This document shows positions 34,626-45,770 of a DNA stretch of 64,000 nt, one piece after another. The notes under the pieces were generated by a model. It was given only the letters and a program-made list of their open reading frames with translations, made no database searches and was not told the origin of the DNA. The DNA is taken from NCBI GenBank assembly GCA_029747015.1, contig JAKOGI010000007.1, positions 702,001-766,000 of the forward strand, read 5' to 3'. Made by a program: the position numbers and the translations under genes. Origin of the DNA: Carnegiea gigantea (taxonomy: Eukaryota > Streptophyta > Magnoliopsida > Caryophyllales > Cactaceae). Positions within the stretch are counted from its first letter, which is position 1. The number at the start of each line of letters is the position of its first letter.

Positions 34626-36190
34626 AATTTTGACATGTAATATTTAATTAATGTCTTTACCTTGCAAAAAAGAGAGATTTGGGATTTGCTTCTAGCTTAA
34701 TCTAGATAAGGTAAAATTGAAACGGAAATTTATTTTAAACTGACATCAACGTAAAAAGAAAATAGTATAAAGGACTTTATTTTTAGAGGCAAAATCAAGG
34801 GCAAAAAAAAATCTTTTTTAATCTACAATCATTATTTGCAAATTATTGTGTCTTATTTACTGATTCTAGTCAAATTTGTATTTAACAAGTATGCTAATAC
34901 TGTTTTGGAAAGAGTCAAATTAATGAAAGTTAATTTTGATAAACTTGTGAATTTAAGAATCAAATGTGAGAGCTTAAAGATGGAATTTGGTGAGTTTGGG
35001 ATCTCTTTTAGGTTCAGTGCAATATTATGACTATGTTGTATCATAAAAAAATATGAAAAAAGTATTTAATAAATATGAAAAAATTATTAAAAAATTAGAG
35101 CGTGAATTAGACAAATATTAGTTGTACAACATAATGTAGTTCAACACCCATGATTTAAACACAGGCTCCGCCCCTGTTTTTTGGGAGGGGGGAATCATAT
35201 ACGCTGATGGTAGTCTGATAATTATCCCATGTGTTTATTTATTTTCCTTTTGCTTTGCTAAATTTTAGGTTTATTGGTAATAATTGATATAAAATTTTTA
35301 TTAAATTTTGATAGGAAATTTAAGAATCAAGTTTGACTTTGTTGTCAATTGATTATTGAAAAAATAATCAAAGCACTATTGTTTATAATAACTTTGAGTA
35401 TCAAAAGTTCGCTAATTCAAAATTATAATTACTTACTAACTCTTTTAAATTGTAAAGTTTGCCAATTGAATTTATTTCTTTTTACATGAATTATATAAGC
35501 ATTAAAAAAACGGATGGAGTATGGAATTTGCACTAATTTTAGTTATTTCCTTTGTCTCATAGACTCATAGTCATTATCAAATATAGGAAAAAGGTGAAAG
35601 TAAACTTTAAATCTAGGATAAAACCACTACATCAATTCCCCTATATCTCGTCCATTGGTTGATTTTTTGGGGTATTGGATTGTGAAAAACAAATTTTAAA
35701 TGGATTTATATTGTTCATATGTATTTTCAATCAAAAGAACTACTAAATGTATTGAGAAAAGCAAACTTCGACAATATTATGGAATATGGACTAGAGAAAT
35801 AATGATCTTTGGCATTAAGAATGAAGGGACTAGAACTAGGACATAGGTTGGGTCGGGGCAACCCACCCAGTTGAACCGAGGATTAATGGGTCAAAGCTAG
35901 TGGAGTAACACCCCTTGTTTTGACGGTTTTAGTGGATGGGGCATAGCGAGTAGGGTTGTGGTTTGGGTGCTTCAATCATTTTAGTTGCACTATAACATCA
36001 TTAAAATTTGTTTCACCTGAAAGTCACCCTATCTCGAAAAAAAGGGGGGATTAGATTTAAAGTGAGACAGATATGGTGAACTTGGCTTGAACCGGCCTAG
36101 GCCTCAGCTCTAGAAGGAAGTATATTTCAGTTTGCTCAAACAGTCTTAGCCAAATCCTCCCCCCCAAAAAAAAAGAAAAAGAAAAACCCC
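34626..36190. other. Intergenic DNA upstream of CRRSP copy B
   Basis: Collinear with 7440-9015. No gene is supported. It includes the upstream region of the second CRRSP gene, with about 5-6% differences from copy A in the last 500 bp by eye. Confidence 0.55.
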
Positions 36191-36193
36191 CTC

Positions 36194-36201
36194 TATATAA
36201 A
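36194..36201 (+). promoter_or_regulatory. TATA box of CRRSP copy B
   Basis: TATATAAA lies 83 bp upstream of the ATG, at the same spacing as copy A. Confidence 0.7.
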
Positions 36202-36283
36202 GCCATCAAGTTTGCAGCACACTTGAACAACCCAACTCACAAATAGACCAGGAAAGGAAAGAGAGGAAAAAGAAAAAACCCTT

Positions 36284-37141
36284 ATGGCTTCATCTTTTCA
36301 TTTCGCAGTTGCAAATCTGCTCCTATTTTTCGTGCTCGCTTGCTCTCAAATGGTTCCCCACGGTCATTACTGTAACCCGCACTCGAGCATACCCACTGGT
36401 AGTCCGGTCTCAGCGAACATAAAAAACGTGCTAGCCGCGATGACCCGTGCATCCCAACTGGAAAATCTGTTCAGTGGCTTTTCGTCTGGCGTCGGCGAGA
36501 ACACTGTCTATGGGCTGGCCAATTGCCGGGGAGATCTAAATATACGGCAGTATTGTATTCCATGCATCCAAGACGCGGTCCAACAGATCCAAAAGATATG
36601 CCTCGGCAAATCCGATGCTCAAATCTGGTACGATTACTGCATCGTCCGCTATAGCCGGGAGAACTTCTTTGGCACATTTGATGGCTCACGTCTAGCAACC
36701 ATACGGAACCCTGTTGATTACAGGGACCCCCCATCCTTGTTTAGTAGGTTGGGGCCACTATTTCGTAACATCATTAACAGAGTTGTTGATCCTGCCAACA
36801 CTGGAATGGTCAAAGCGCAGACAGTCCTGCCAAGCGGTGTCACTTTATATGGAGGAGCCCTATGCACGCGGGACCTCAGACCTGTTGGGTGTACTCTGTG
36901 CTTGTATACTGCGGTTAGGCACTTCGATAGTTTCTGCAAACCCAAACAGGGTTGTAGGGTGTTCCTGAGTAGCTGCTTTGTCAGATACGAGATCTACCGC
37001 TTCACAGCCTCCCTTGACGCTGGGTTTAAGAAAATTCCCGGCCAAGCTATAGAAAAGTTGATCGGGGATGAGTTTGGGCAAGCAAAACAAGTTAATAATA
37101 CGCTCACATCCGGGAAATCTATGATGATTTCATCCTTTTAA
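36284..37141 (+). CDS. Cysteine-rich repeat secretory protein (two DUF26 domains), copy B
   Basis: An intact single-exon gene of 285 residues, same length as copy A with no indel. Signal peptide residues 1-22 differ at only one position. All DUF26 cysteines of copy A are kept, including the C-X9-C-X2-C of domain 1 (CRGDLNIRQYCIPC) and C-X8-C-X2-C of domain 2. The last 30 or so residues, ending GKSMMISSF, are the same. About 53 residues differ, concentrated between residues 24 and 265, against about 7 silent codon changes. One run (residues 137-145) is almost fully replaced. No transmembrane helix is present. Function is inferred as a secreted lectin-like or antifungal DUF26 protein. Confidence 0.93.
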   Translation: MASSFHFAVANLLLFFVLACSQMVPHGHYCNPHSSIPTGSPVSANIKNVLAAMTRASQLENLFSGFSSGVGENTVYGLANCRGDLNIRQYCIPCIQDAVQQIQKICLGKSDAQIWYDYCIVRYSRENFFGTFDGSRLATIRNPVDYRDPPSLFSRLGPLFRNIINRVVDPANTGMVKAQTVLPSGVTLYGGALCTRDLRPVGCTLCLYTAVRHFDSFCKPKQGCRVFLSSCFVRYEIYRFTASLDAGFKKIPGQAIEKLIGDEFGQAKQVNNTLTSGKSMMISSF

Positions 37142-37357
37142 AACTGGAAATGTGGGTATTTCCTTAATGTACTAAACAATGCATGCAGTGTACATGCAGC
37201 CTACGAATCCATGTACTTCTATGTATGTTGTGTGTTAAATAATGTGTGCATATATGCACGCTATCTTTTATGAATGTATAATATAATGCGATCTGAGAGT
37301 GGCTAGTCTACGAATAATGAAACTACTGTTTGTAAGATCAATCTCATTATCTCAACA

Positions 37358-37431
37358 ATTTGTTGTCTTCTGGCACGCGGTTAGGATCTGGTTCTCCATC
37401 AAGAGACACGGGTTTTATTCCCGGCAACGAA
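37358..37431 (+). pseudogene. Degenerate tRNA-Glu relic, copy B
   Basis: Partner of 10188-10260 with the same lost anticodon loop. It starts about 217 bases after the CRRSP stop. Confidence 0.7.
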
Positions 37432-37719
37432 AATTATATTGCGTTCTTATTTTTCAACATCCTGCCAAACTGGAATCTGTTTCGTTGCTTCTCGTATACA
37501 AAGTACTAGGTGCATAACTACAAAAACAATGGCTACATCTCTGGATCTCCAGCAAACAATGGCTACAAAAACAATACCTCAGATACTGGCTACCATTGTT
37601 TGAGGAAATAGTGATCCAAGTCCCTCTATGATCTACTAAAGCAAGTCCCTCTATGAGCTGCTAAAGCAAGAATAGGTCTGATGGTAGCCCTGTTGTTTGA
37701 GGAAATCTGCAAGTTTGGC

Positions 37720-38160
37720 AAACTATTGCCTAGAGGCATGTTTAAGCCCATAGAGTGACTTGGTTAGTTTGCAGACTTTGTTGTTAGGATTAGGGATGTC
37801 TTCAGGCATTCTCATATACACTTCTTCATACAAGTCACCATGTAGAAAGGCATTATTCACATCCATTTGAAAAACATGCCAATGTCTATGAGCTGCTAAA
37901 GCAAGAACAAGTCTGATGGTAGTCATCTTCACAATAGGTGAGAAAGTTTCTGTAAAATCAATTCCTTCTCTCTGTTTATTACCTCAAATAACCAACCTTG
38001 CTTTGTATCTCTCAATAGAGTCATCAGCTTTGAGATTAATTTTGTATACCTATTTACAACTAATAGCCTTTTTTCCAAGGAAAAGATCAACTTCAGTCCA
38101 AATATTGCTAGTCTGTAAGGCCTATAATTCAGACTCCATTGCTAATTTTTTTAATTTAGG
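37720..38160 (-). pseudogene. Ty1/copia reverse transcriptase fragment
   Basis: On - it reads VYKINLKADDSIERYKA-like sequence (around 37985-38060), then [39 protein letters not shown] and [18 protein letters not shown], the N-terminal half of a copia reverse transcriptase. The catalytic YVDD half is absent. A short motif of it (GCTAAAGCAAGA...GGTCTGATGGTAG) recurs at 37640-37700. Confidence 0.85.
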
Positions 38161-38164
38161 ACAA

Positions 38165-38375
38165 CACTCACTTTCATATTCTTTGTAATTATCAATGTGA
38201 GGCAATACCTACTTTTATACTCCCACACACTCTTCACATGTGGGCTACTAATAAGGCCCAACACGTGCACAATTTTTAATCAAACATAGACGGTGGCAAA
38301 TGAAGATCGAGCAACCTTACTCTAATACCATATTAAATTTTTTTATATTAATTGGATCTTAATTAGACCAGTTAT
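38165..38375 (-). mobile_element. Fragment related to the 537-bp TRIM
   Basis: On - this matches the internal region of 5041-5577: LTR end TTTAATA, TGGTATTAGAG primer-binding site, TTGCTCGATCTT, GTGCACGTGTTGG, and the start of a second LTR (GGAGTATAAAAGT...). It is truncated at both ends. Confidence 0.7.
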
Positions 38376-39059
38376 GCGCATAAGCTTAAATGAATATTGA
38401 GCAACTTGCTTAGATAATTAATAGTTTTGTTGTTTAAATAATAGAAGTTAACAAATCACGAATGGAAGATTCCCCCCCCCCGAAAAGAGATTTACATAGT
38501 TACTTATAATTCCGAAGATTTTCTTTCCAAAAAAAAGACAATGCTCAATAATGATAAATTAGTGTACTATATTACTAATACTACTTCCAACATTACTAAA
38601 GTCGATTACGGATAATCTATTTCGCATATTTGGTTTTCACTTTTTACCAAACTTTGGTAATATGAAATATTATAAAGACACATTGTCATTTACACATATT
38701 TTGATATTCTATAACTCATTTGCTATAAAAAAAATTCAATTATTTTGTCAAGAAATAAGAAAAGTTTTGATTTTCATCATTATTATTTTTCTATATCTAT
38801 TTGAACATAAACATAAATAAATACACGGAATATTAGATATCTTAGATACAATGCAATCTCTATTATAGATCCTATACATACAAAAAAAAAAAAAAAGCAC
38901 CAAAATTAACTACCAAAAGATAATAATTTGCTTTCAATTTTCAATGTAAAAAGTCTAACTGGGTATTAACAATTTTTTGACGGTAAGAGTATCTTCCCTT
39001 TAACACATTCTTATTATGATACTTTTACTATCAATTGTAAACAATTATTATAATTAGAA
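38376..39059. other. AT-rich non-coding interval
   Basis: No gene or element recognised; it contains short poly-A and poly-C runs. Confidence 0.5.
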
Positions 39060-39303
39060 AACTTATGAGGCTCTTCATGCCTTACATGATCCTTAACACT
39101 AATTATACTTTTTAAAAAGTTAATTTGTTCTCAGCTACAATCAAATGTGCATAAATTAGGTTGTATTTAGATGTTACTATTTTTGAACAAAAGGAAAAAA
39201 AAGTTATTTATTGGCTACTTCAACCATAATTATCTATTTTTTTTTTCTTTTCCTAATTCTTAGGATAAATAATATTTACTACAATTTATTGTGACCAAAC
39301 ATG

Positions 39304-40286
39304 TTATTAGCGTCCTTAAGCCTATAATACGTTCTATTAATATATTTTAATGAAAGTCAAAAAGAAGTTGGTCTATTGATATATCTACCATATTATATTT
39401 GGACCTACCTTAGTATTTCTATTTTTTAAATGTGTTATAATTATAAGTAGATATTGACATAATTAATTTTATTTTTGAGATAGTTTAGTATTCAAATTTG
39501 AATATGTGATCTTTATATTTAAATTTGAATACTAAATCTTGAGTTGATATTATAATTTTCTATATGTTAATATCTTTGAAATTGTCAAGATTTTCCTAAC
39601 TGTAATAACACCTTTTAAGCTAATATATTTTAAAAATTTGTTGCTGCCAAAAATCAGCTTTTAAATAATCTACTTAACAGGATCTCCAGCTACAATCAGG
39701 CAAGTAGCCGTTGGGAATCAATGTGATAAACGTTGAGAAAAACTGCAAAATTCAAGGGTCACTCTCTTAATGATGTCCTAACATCTCCAATATTATTGCC
39801 TATAAATAGGGAGGCGTTTGCAGCTGAAGATGATAGAAGAAGGAGAGCTACACTTGCAAATCAAGAAGAATACGTTGAGAGAACTTGATACATCGAGTTT
39901 ATATTAGTATATCTATTGTGTTTATTTACTCCTGGTTATAAAGTGTATCTTCGTATCTTTCTTTATATTAAGTTGAATTGATTAGTTGGAGGACCGACTA
40001 CTCAAGTATGGTTGAGGAGTAACGCGTACATTGGGACACCTGTACTAGGTTGTACGATTAGTCAATCGCATGTAATCGACAAACCTAATAAAAGAAAAAA
40101 GTTTAAATCCCATCAGCCAGGAGCACCCGTAAGTGGAGGATTAATTATGCGTGCCCAAACCTCTGCAAATTGTATGTTTTGTCCACACCTACATTTTTCG
40201 CATTTCTATTTCGATTATTTTGTGACTTTAATAATCATTCTATTCACTCCCTCTAGAGTGATTTAATTAGCCAAATCAGGCCAATA
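39304..40286 (+). other. Inserted segment with promoter- and poly(A)-like signals
   Basis: This interrupts one arm of the old duplication. It has TATAAATAGG near 39801, a purine-rich leader-like stretch (39835-39875) and AATAAA near 40088. No long frame. It could be a solo LTR or a non-coding insertion. A possible imperfect target repeat is ACATG/ACGTG. Class is unresolved. Confidence 0.4.
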
Positions 40287-41160
40287 CGTGTAAATTATTA
40301 CATGAGTTTGGCTCCATTTGAAACATGAATCACAAAAGTTGGCTCTCATTAAACTGTTTAGGTTCGTTTAGTTGGCTCTCATTAAGTATGCACTAGGTAT
40401 GCATTTGAAACATGAATCACAAAAGTTGGCTCTCATTAATTTGTTTTGGTTCATTTAATGACTTCTGCGCGCAGACGACAACTATTGCTTTTTTTTTTTT
40501 TAACCTGTCTTCAAGAGAAGTAATATAACTACAATTTTGTAGACTGAACACATTAGTTATATAAGTTTGGCTCGACTTGCAACGTGAATTGCAAGCATCG
40601 CCATTTAGTGATTGCTGTTGCAAGCTATAGTTATGTTTAGAGGTGGATGTCTTAGGTTTGAATCTCATCCAAATTGAATTACGCATAAGGTAAGGCTGAA
40701 TTTTTATGGCAATCACGCTTACATCCCAAACGACATTTGTGTAAGGGGTATATCAGAAAATAAAATACTATGCGTGGAGTAGCGTATGACCATCAAACTA
40801 AACTTGATTAGTACGATTCTTGTAGAGTAAAGAACATGTAAGACCCTTTGGGGGGTGGGGGGAAGGTGCATGAGTATCTTTGCAGAATTGTTGTGCTTTC
40901 TTATCTTGAAGTGTACTTTTCACATATGTGGTTAGATCTAGAAAACATAAAATCGTAAATCTAATTAGTTACCCAGCTTGAACCGGATTTTTCACAAAAC
41001 TGTTTGTATTTATAAGATAATGTTGTCCTTCATCTGGCTCTGGTTACCAAAGAGCACATCAAGTAGGCTGGTGTTGGGAGCCCAAAACATTTTGAACCAT
41101 CACACCAAATTGTAAACCGATGCTCTGTTCCATTTCGCATTTTTTAGGATTTAGTTAAGA

Positions 41161-41345
41161 GCTTACATCTTCTTACAGCTTCTTACATCTCCTTACAGCT
41201 CCTTACATCCTTAACATAATTCTTACATTTTCTTACATCTTCTTTCTATAACAACTCCTTACATCTATCCTTACAGCTCCTTACATCTTCTTACAGTTCC
41301 TTACAACTCCTTACAGCTTCTTTCATCTCCTTCCATCTATCTATC
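41161..41345. repeat. Degenerate CTTACATCT/CTTACAGCT tandem repeat
   Basis: About 185 bp of imperfect short units (CTTACATCTT, CTTACAGCTC), period about 10-14 bases. It is not protein-coding. Confidence 0.8.
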
Positions 41346-42689
41346 TATCTTAAACGCAAAATAAAATAGGCCTAAAATCAAATACTTCTATAGGCTAGCC
41401 AAGCTAATTTAAATATCTACTTAACAACGTGAACCTAGAAACCAATTTGATTTTGGTTGAAGGTTTTCAAACCTATGGTTAAACTTAAACGGATCGCTTT
41501 ATTTTTAAACCTTCTAGTATTTATTTTCTTGCAAATTTTATTTGTAATATGACAATTTGCTTGAATGTATACGAACATTTAGTTAAGATTTATCTAGGTT
41601 TATAAGTTCTGAACAATTTCCAAAATCCCGTAAACATTGTGATGTACTAATATCCCCATCCCTTCTAAGACAATTATTTAAGTTTCAACTTAGCTATTTT
41701 TGTTTGTCTAATGAGACATTAAAATTTTTATTGTCATAAACAAAGCAAAAGGAACGCAAATTAGTGTAACATCTCATGCATTCCATGAGTCCTTAATACT
41801 AGTTGTACTTTTTAAAAGTTACCAATTGTTCTCAGCAGCAATCGAATGTGCATAAATTAGGTGGCATTTAGATGATACAATTTTTGAAAAAAAGGAAAAA
41901 AATGTTATTTATTGGCTACTTCAAACCCTATGTATCTGTTTTTTTATTTTCCTTTTTTTCTCGTTCTTGGGAGAAATAATATTTAGTACAATTTATTGAG
42001 ACCAAACATGTAAATTACATAAGTTCGGCTCTACTTGAAACGTGAATCATAAAAGTTGGCCCTCATTAAATTGTTTTGGGTCATTTAGTTGGCTCTCATT
42101 AAATTGTTTTGGTTCATTTAATGACTACTGCATATGATAGCGCTTTTTTTTAAATTTAAAAAAACCTTTCTCTGGGAGAAGTAATATTAACTACAATTTT
42201 TTAGATTGGACATATTATTGCATAAGTTTGGTTGGACTTGCAACGTGAATTACAGGTATCGCCATTGAATGATTGCTATTGCAAGCTATAGTTATGTTCC
42301 GAGCTAGATGTTTTAGGTTTGAATTTCCTCCAAATTTAATAATTACGCATAAAGTAAGGATGGACTTTTGCAGCAATTATGCTTAAAGCTTAAATGGCAT
42401 TTGTGTGAGGGGGTATATCAGAAAATAAAATACTATTCATGCAATAGCGTACGTCCATCAATTTAAGATGACTCCTGTAGAGTAATGAACATGTGAGTCC
42501 TTCGGGAGAGGGGGCAAAGGCGCATGAGCATTTTTGCAGAATTTTTATGCTTTCTTGTCTCAAAATATACTTTTCACACACGTAGTTGTTGTTAGATCTA
42601 TAAAACATATAAGTTGTAAATCAAATTAGTTACCAAGCTTGAATTTAATTTTTCACGAAAAGGCTTGTATTTATTAGATAAGGTTGTCC

Positions 42690-43725
42690 ATCATTCCGAC
42701 GGAATTTCCGATCGAAAAAGCAAAATTTTCCCATCGGAATATGAATTTTCCGATGAAATTTCCAAACGAAGGAGGACGTCAGAATATGGCTAATCGAAAG
42801 CCTTTCCGATAGACTAACACAATCCATCGGAGGATTTTCTGACAGAATTCCGACAGAAAATTTTCAGCGACGACCGATGGAATATCACTAGCCGTCGGAA
42901 TTTCAAAATTCAAAAATTTTAAAAAATCCGTCAGAACTCCATCGGAATTCGTCGGGATTCTGTCTGCGTTTTTAAATTTTATTTTAAAAAATATAAAAAA
43001 AATTTCCAATGTATCTAACACATTCTCGTTGTTGACGTTAAATTGATATTAACATTAAATTCTACTTAATTGTAAAAAATTATATTCTTTAACAATATAT
43101 TAAACTACAAAATTGAGAACAGATTATCAACTTAACAAACTAACAATAACATGGCAAACTAACTATATAAACTATCAAATTTATGTAATTACATGCAAAC
43201 TTTATAAAAATTTTTAAATTCAATGTATGTACTTAATTCACTACAAATTTGTACAAATTACACACGAGAAAATCTTTTCAAAAAGTCGATGACAAATGAC
43301 GGGGGAGGAGGTGATCGGGCGGTGGGGTGGCCGCAAGCAGCAACGGGGGTGATGACAAGCAGTAATGCATTGCTCCCCCACTCTCTCTCTCTCTCTCTCT
43401 CTCGCTCTCTCTATTTTGTGAAACGAGCACCGAAAAATGAAGTTTGGAGCGAAATTTATGAGAGAAATTCCGACAGAATATTCTGTCAGAATAAAAAGTC
43501 ATTTTTTCCGACGAAGTTTCGACAGATTTTTCCGTTCGAATGCTCAAAAAAATTGAATTTTCCCTGCATTCCACTCGGGTTCAAAAAAACTTTTCTGAAT
43601 TTTTTAATATTTTCTAACGGAATTCCCTCGAAAACATCGAAATTCCGTCGAAAAATTTGTCAGAATTCTAGCGAATCTATCAGAATATGTCAGAATTCCG
43701 TCGGAGATTCAAATGGACCTGTTAA
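42690..43725. mobile_element. Element with TTCCGACGGAAT motifs
   Basis: About 1 kb bounded by TTCCGACGGAAT-like sequence on the left and its inverse ATTCCGTCGGAG on the right, with many internal copies in both directions. It interrupts the end of the second arm of the old duplication. The arrangement suggests a non-autonomous DNA transposon. A CT microsatellite lies at 43380-43412. Reading frames in it are built of the repeats. Confidence 0.5.
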
Positions 43726-44087
43726 GACCTAATCTTTGGGACAAAAAACCCACAGACAAGTTTGTTGGCTAATATACTATCTAACAACATGATCTGTTAC
43801 GTCGGGACGTTACAATTATTTATAATTAGGCATTATAATTTTTTTGAGAAAAGAAAAAAATCATTTATTGACTGCTGCAAATGATAACTACCTCCGTTTT
43901 TTATCTTTTTCTCTTTTCTTTTCTTTTCTTTAATTTGGTGAAAATATTTAAAAGTATCTTTTAGCATGCGATATGTCACTACTCTTATTTGAGAAAGCCT
44001 ATATCATACTCGTAGAAATACATATTTTTATAAGTCAATGTCAGCATCATATATTAAAAATTGTTTATATGACAAACACATATTAGA

Positions 44088-44090
<3 letters not shown>

Positions 44091-44121
<31 letters not shown>
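44091..44121. repeat. (AT)n microsatellite
   Basis: About 30 bp of TA dinucleotide just upstream of the third CRRSP copy. A second tract lies downstream at 45523-45555. Confidence 0.9.
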
Positions 44122-44122
<1 letters not shown>

Positions 44123-44135
44123 GTGGCAAGTAATA

Positions 44136-44725
44136 ATATACACCCCTAAGTGTATGATATATATTACTTTATTTGATCAAGCTATCTCAGCTCCAATTCC
44201 CTCACTCACACTCCCGCTCCCGCTCCCTCTCCTTGCACCCCCAACCCCACACCCAACCCAGCAGGGGGGGGGCGGAACCCTCTATATAAAAGGCACCAAG
44301 TATGCAGCAAACGCAAATAACAACCCAACTCTCAATTCACAAATAGACATGGAAACAGAGGGGGGAAAAAAAACCTCATGGCTCCATCATTTAGTAGTTG
44401 CAATTCTGGTGCTGCTTTTCATGATGGATTGCTCTCAAGGGTTGGCTCCGTCGGGGCACTACTAAATGAAAGGATGGAGGCATGAGGTTTTTCTTTTTCC
44501 TCTCTTTCGTTGTCTATTTGTGAATTGTGAGTTGGGTTGTTGTTTGCGTTTGCTGCATACTTGGTGCCTTTTATATAGAGGGTTTTTTTTCCATTGGTGG
44601 GGTTGGGTGTGGGGTTGGGGGTGGGAGTGGGAGCAGGAGCGGGAATGTGCGTGAGGGAATCGGAGCTGAGATAGCTTGATCAAATACTGAAATAAGGTAT
44701 TATATATATCATACGTAGAAGTGTA
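44136..44725. repeat. Fold-back inverted repeat of CRRSP promoter and 5' end
   Basis: Arm 1 (about 44136-44398) contains the promoter, TATATAAAA box, leader and start codon of the third CRRSP copy. Arm 2 (about 44458-44725) is the same sequence inverted, including its own TATA box and ATG on -. A 59-bp loop (44399-44457) holds the rest of the signal peptide. The arms differ by substitutions and small indels. The two promoters face each other. Arm 2 splits the gene after GHY, with ACTAC at each junction. Confidence 0.88.
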
Positions 44726-45477
44726 CTACCGCAAAAACACCTCGATCATAGAGCCCGACAGTCTTGCGTCAATAAACATAGATAACTTGCTGAGGGGGAT
44801 GAGATCGAGCAGCAATGCTGTGTTCATGGACGAGGACAACCATATCTATGGCTTGGGCCAATGCCGGGGGGATTTGGACATGAACACATGTTCTGCATGC
44901 ATTGGAGATGCATCCCTCAACATCAAAGCGAGTTGCCCCGACGTATCCGATGCTCAAATCTGGTATGATGAATGCACATCAGGTATAGCCGGAACATGTT
45001 CTTTGGCAAATTTGATGCCTCAGATAATAATGCGGTGATTCCAGACACGGAGGACTACCGTCCCCTGCATCCAGCTTGAGGTCGGGGTTGGCAAAACTGC
45101 TTGATAAAATCAAAGCTCGCATTGCCACTGATCCCACCCTTGGAGGATTTGCCAACGCGGAGCTGCAGCTCACACGGTCCAATACGTTGTATGGGGTGGC
45201 CCAATGCACTCAGGACTTCTCGTCTGATGTTTGTGGTAAGTGCTTTGAGGGCACAAAAGCTGAGTTTGAGGACAACAAACCCTGCGGTGGCAAAGTGGGT
45301 TGTAAGGTATTCTATGGTAGCTGCGATTTCAGATACGCGTTCAAACCATTTTTGTGCCCCTATGCTAATAAGTTCGAGAAAATCTCAGATAAAGCTCTGG
45401 AAGAGTTGACCAGGTACAAGGCTAAACAAATTGATGAGCTGAGTTCCAGGAAATCTATGATGGTTTCGTCGTTTTAA
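44349..45477 (+). pseudogene. Third CRRSP copy, broken
   Basis: This is the DUF26 family in pieces. The signal peptide is readable in the frame of an upstream ATG at 44349 (WLHHLVVAILVLLFMMDCSQ) and ends at a TAA (44463-44465) created where the inverted arm begins. The normal ATG at 44378 is followed by a short deletion relative to arm 2 that shifts the frame. Domain 1 resumes after arm 2 (44726 on): IYGLGQCRGDLDMNTCSAC, with C-X8-C-X2-C, then SDAQIWYDEC. A frameshift follows near 44985. Domain 2 is open from about 45076 to 45477 (LYGVAQCTQDFSSDVCGKC) and ends RKSMMVSSF. It cannot encode a full protein. Confidence 0.88.
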
Positions 45478-45518
45478 ATCTGGAAATTAGACATACTTCC
45501 TCAATATGTTAAATAATA

Positions 45519-45558
<40 letters not shown>

Positions 45559-45770
45559 TGCACACAACCAGTCTGTTTATGTACTTTTATGTTATATTGT
45601 GTGTTAAATTATGTGTGCATGTATGCACACTATAAGGTCTGTTTATGTGCTCTATGCGCACTATGAGGTGCGTCTTTGTGGTCTTTCAAAATATCTCTGT
45701 AATACTTTTCGATCTCGGAATCGCTGGTAAATGAATGAATGATAAATTAAACCTAGTGTTATTAAAGACA

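Larger units (their letters stand above)
26715..37557. repeat. Segmental duplication, copy B
   Basis: Partner of 1-10380, same orientation. Feature order is identical. It lacks the 537-bp TRIM and the 190-bp direct repeat of copy A and has about 2 kb at 32574-34625 that copy A lacks. Similarity ends after 37557. Confidence 0.95.
39060..42690. repeat. Old internal duplication
   Basis: 39060-39303 matches 41760-42010, and 40287-41035 matches 42010-42690, in the same orientation and order. The first copy is interrupted by about 980 bp (39304-40286). Divergence is substantial, with many indels. No coding content. Landmarks are AAATTAGGT...GCATTTAGATG and TATATCAGAAAATAAAATAC. Confidence 0.7.

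Noticed and set aside
42390..43021. Frames on - in the TTCCGACGGAAT element
   Set aside because: Composed of the inverted repeat motifs; no domain.
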